Assembly (NCBI GenBank): GCA_024636215.1
Contig: JAGXHL010000008.1
Location: 1 to 26,080 of the forward strand
DNA length: 26,080 nucleotides
From: Deltaproteobacteria bacterium
Lineage (GTDB): Bacteria; Desulfobacterota; Desulfuromonadia; Desulfuromonadales; BM103
Direction: 5' to 3'
Part shown: positions 24,104 through 26,080 of the stretch, piece by piece
How positions within the stretch are numbered: position 1 is the first letter of the stretch
How the letters are laid out: each line of letters opens with the position of its first letter
Translations under genes and position numbers: made by a program
The notes under the pieces: model-generated
Seen by the model: only the letters and a program-made list of their open reading frames with translations
What the model was told of the DNA's origin: nothing
The model's database searches: none

Positions 24104-24328
24104 GTGGCCCCCAGGCAACAAGTCAATCTGATTAAGCACAATAGCGACCGAACTCAACCCGGCCCTTGATCTTAATTCTGAAACAAAAGGCCATAAGTTT
24201 CAATATAACCATGGGCCCATCCGGATATAACTATAGTTATACTTCGGACCATCTGACAGATCCCCCCTGCAAACCAGAGCCGTCGGCATCAAGGCTTGAT
24301 CATAATTCTGATCATAATTCTTCTCTCG
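24104..24328. other. Noncoding gap with palindromes and a 12-bp tandem repeat
   Basis: No gene is seen here. TATAACTATAGTTATA (24226-24241) is a perfect 16-bp palindrome, and ATGGGCCCAT (24211-24220) a perfect 10-bp one. The 12-mer TGATCATAATTC occurs twice in tandem at 24297-24320, just past the stop of the dNMP kinase gene. The larger palindrome has the look of a regulator binding site, but no regulator is adjacent. Confidence 0.5.
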
Positions 24329-24976
24329 TCATCCCTTGATCAACGAGGCGACCAGGCTTTCAACCTTGCGTTCAAACTCTTGCAGAGTTCCGTCGTTGAG
24401 GATCTTGCCATCCCAGTCCGTGTAATCATCCAGTGAGGTTTCGCTGGCGTGGTTATTCGCACCATCGAAGCCGGGGCGGTCAATCTTGATAATCAGGCCA
24501 CCATGTTCTTTGATCACCTGTAACTCGTTCATGAAACGCACATCATCGACCAGCAGGTACATCTGCTCGACATCATACTCCGATACCTTGCGCCCCCAGG
24601 CTTTGGTCCAGTAATCAGGGTCCTGCTCTCTACGATACTCGGTTCCCCACCATTGCAGGATACGTCTCACGGTAACCGCAGTCCGGCCCGAACGATCCTG
24701 AATCTGTTGGTTCTCCGAAATAAAATCTGCCCACTTGGGACACTCAGCCAGGGCTTTTTGCTCATCGACGTAAAAAATCCGGACCTTGTCATCCTGGCAG
24801 CCATAGACCAGAGGCACCGACTCCTCTGCACCAACAGCCCGCAAAAAAGCCTCAACCTCATCTCTCAGCACCATTGCCATAGGGATAATTTTGCATTGTT
24901 TATCAAGCAAGGGTTGCAGATGTTTAGCTGCCGTGGTTTTTCCTGTTGCCGCCTTACCCGCAAAACCGAGAATCAT
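24329..24976 (-). CDS. Deoxynucleoside monophosphate kinase-like P-loop protein
   Basis: A 215-residue P-loop kinase with Walker A GFAGKAATGKTTAAKHL at residues 4-20, RILQWWGTEYRR in the middle, YLLVDDVRFMNEL as the Walker B/Asp-Asp-Val-Arg motif, and a C-terminal helix. This pattern resembles phage T4 gp1-type dNMP kinases and related adenylate-kinase-fold proteins, which phosphorylate dNMPs to dNDPs. The reading frame opens 26 codons earlier, but ATG 24976 has GGAG eight bases upstream and begins at the P-loop strand. It is a single gene with no phage genes around it. Substrate assignment is tentative. Confidence 0.7.
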   Translation of the reverse strand: MILGFAGKAATGKTTAAKHLQPLLDKQCKIIPMAMVLRDEVEAFLRAVGAEESVPLVYGCQDDKVRIFYVDEQKALAECPKWADFISENQQIQDRSGRTAVTVRRILQWWGTEYRREQDPDYWTKAWGRKVSEYDVEQMYLLVDDVRFMNELQVIKEHGGLIIKIDRPGFDGANNHASETSLDDYTDWDGKILNDGTLQEFERKVESLVASLIKG

Positions 24977-25150
24977 AGTATTTACTCCAGAAGGATGATT
25001 GAATGAATGAATAATCAAAGAAGTAAGTCTACTTGAATCATCCTTGCGCATCAATCCTAACCGACAGCTTCAAGCAAATGATGCGCCACTGACACCAACG
25101 ATAACAAAAGCAAAAAGATGACAAGCTTCGAAAATTATTAAAAATACAAG

Positions 25151-25178
25151 TTGTCTCTGTCAGACAAATCGCTATTCT
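25151..25178 (+). promoter_or_regulatory. Candidate promoter with inverted repeat before the TRIC gene
   Basis: TTGTCT (25151-25156) and TATTCT (25173-25178) are spaced 16 bp, about 20 bases before the TRIC start. TTGTCT also pairs with AGACAA (25162-25167), so an inverted repeat covers the -35 region and could be an operator. The gap is divergent from the dNMP kinase gene. Confidence 0.35.
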
Positions 25179-25199
25179 ATAAGTTATGCGAGTTGGGCA

Positions 25200-25799
25200 A
25201 TGAACATCATATATATTCTGGACCTGATCGGCACCGCTGCCTTTGCCGCGTCCGGAGCCTGGGTTGGAGTGCGTAAACATATGGACCTGTTTGGCGTACT
25301 GGTCCTTGGAATGGTCACCGCTGTCGGCGGCGGGACTTTGCGCGATCTGCTGCTTGGAGACACTCCACCCTTTTCATTGAACAATGAAATCTATATCTAC
25401 ATCGCCATCGTTGCCTCTATGATCGTTTTTGCCAACCGCGTGCAATTTGAGGCGTTCGAAAAACCGCTTTTATATCTTGATGCCATAGGCCTGGGAACTT
25501 TTGTCGTAATCGGCACCACCAAAGCCATGGACTTTCGACTGGGGCTGCTGGGAAGTGTGTTGATGGGGGTTATGACGGGAACCGCCGGAGGTGTTGTTCG
25601 TGATCTTTTCGCCAACCAGGTGCCCTTAATATTTCGCCGTGAAATTTACGCTTCAGCCTGCGTAGCCGGTGGGTTGCTGCTGGTCCTTCTCGAAACTGCC
25701 GGTACGGCTCGCCCGGTCGCCGCACTCCTGGCCGCAGCTACGGTTATTTCGGTGCGGTTGCTGGCAATCCGTTATAACTGGGCGCTCCCAAAATCATAA
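25200..25799 (+). CDS. TRIC-type/UPF0126 membrane protein (YadS-like)
   Basis: A 199-residue, very hydrophobic inner-membrane protein with about seven transmembrane helices. It has two internal repeats. The first is LDLIGTAAFAASGAWVGVRK followed by VTAVGGGTLRDLLLGDTPPF. The second is LDAIGLGTFVVIGTTKAMD followed by MTGTAGGVVRDLFANQVPLIF. The Gly-rich GGGxxRD and GGxxRD turns mark the prokaryotic TRIC/UPF0126 family, whose members form trimeric cation channels. A weak GAGTTGGG stretch precedes the ATG. It is likely monocistronic, given the gap and terminator downstream. Physiological ion and role are not known from sequence. Confidence 0.92.
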   Translation: MNIIYILDLIGTAAFAASGAWVGVRKHMDLFGVLVLGMVTAVGGGTLRDLLLGDTPPFSLNNEIYIYIAIVASMIVFANRVQFEAFEKPLLYLDAIGLGTFVVIGTTKAMDFRLGLLGSVLMGVMTGTAGGVVRDLFANQVPLIFRREIYASACVAGGLLLVLLETAGTARPVAALLAAATVISVRLLAIRYNWALPKS

Positions 25800-25892
25800 A
25801 AGCTACGCTGCCATGTCTGAGTTTGTCATGCGCCCACCCTTACTAAATATCCTTAGGTAATATAAGAATGAGTTGCAATAGGATTTATAGGA

Positions 25893-25930
25893 AACCCCCT
25901 GACCATGGAAACAGGTTGGGGCTTTGTTTT
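25893..25930 (+). terminator. Probable terminator after the TRIC gene
   Basis: CCCCCTG (25894-25900 region) pairs with CAGG and GGGG (25912-25921) across a two-base TT bulge and ~10-base loop, followed by CTTTGTTTT. It lies about 95 bp past the TRIC stop. The bulge and interrupted T run lower confidence. Confidence 0.5.
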
Positions 25931-25961
25931 ACTGTGAACCGTGACTTTTAAGAAAAAAAGA

Positions 25962-26061
25962 GTGTCTCAGAAGTCCTAGATAATTTGAGACTTGCCGCTG
26001 GAACAACTTGTGAGACAAACACGCTAAAGTGTCTCATCCACCAAGGTGTTGACACAGTCTC
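25962..26061. repeat. Cluster of five GTCTC/GAGAC motifs at the right edge
   Basis: GTCTCA begins at 25964 and 26031, TGAGAC at 25986 and 26011, and GTCTC at 26057. That is five sites in ~100 bp at spacings of roughly 20-26 bp in both orientations. TGAGACA (26011-26017) and TGTCTCA (26030-26036) can pair. No gene is visible between 25800 and the window end. Repeated binding sites like this occur at transposon ends or multi-site operators; the window stops before this can be decided. Confidence 0.5.
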
Positions 26062-26080
26062 TCGACAACTGGTAACAGGC

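Noticed and set aside
1..26080. CRISPR array, tRNA genes or toxin-antitoxin pair
   Set aside because: No evenly spaced identical repeats with unique spacers, no cloverleaf with a GTTCGA-type arm in any gap, and no paired small genes of a known toxin-antitoxin type were seen on either strand.

Overview
The window looks like ordinary chromosome from a Desulfuromonadales-type bacterium (the Geobacter/Pelobacter/Desulfuromonas side of the old Deltaproteobacteria). This is an inference from gene content and order, not a database match. The clues are a tyrS–ymdB–rny–fau–zapA–zapB-like–ftsY–roadblock–smc block on one strand, a rRNA operon directly behind tyrS, a histidine kinase with the WIYFSD membrane motif, and a menaquinone-type UbiE. 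Base composition appears moderate and even, and nothing inside the core block looks transferred.

Left edge (1-282): the minus strand carries the promoter, UP-like A/T tracts, boxB-like hairpin and boxA-like sequence of a ribosomal RNA operon. The window ends on the first ~11 bases of 16S rRNA. Positions 283-10823 (all minus) form a core block, read from high to low coordinates: smc, a roadblock/LC7 protein, ftsY, a zapB-like coiled coil, zapA, a probable 6S RNA interval, fau (5-formyl-THF cyclo-ligase), rny (RNase Y), the YmdB-type phosphodiesterase and tyrS. It links chromosome condensation, membrane targeting, division-ring assembly, folate recycling, mRNA decay and tyrosine charging.

Positions 11115-16858 (plus) hold an RluA-type pseudouridine synthase, a membrane histidine kinase with a cysteine-bearing PAS domain, and a very large AsmA-like protein overlapping the kinase by 4 bp. 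Positions 16860-21231 (minus) hold ubiE, a cNMP/CBS/DUF294 signalling protein, an IclR regulator and a Nudix hydrolase. Positions 21546-23507 (plus) are a upp-uraA uracil salvage operon. The right end has a 43-residue small ORF, a phage-type dNMP kinase (minus) and a TRIC/UPF0126 membrane protein (plus).

The least ordinary material lies between genes. A ~143-bp, hairpin-forming dispersed repeat occurs three times (10922, 21386, 23832), always in the same orientation. One copy ends two bases before the upp ribosome-binding site. A separate 169-bp near-complete palindrome with 20-bp terminal inverted repeats sits behind uraA and resembles a MITE. The last 120 bases contain five regularly spaced GTCTC/GAGAC motifs that may be the end of a mobile element. 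I saw no CRISPR array, tRNA or clear defence system.
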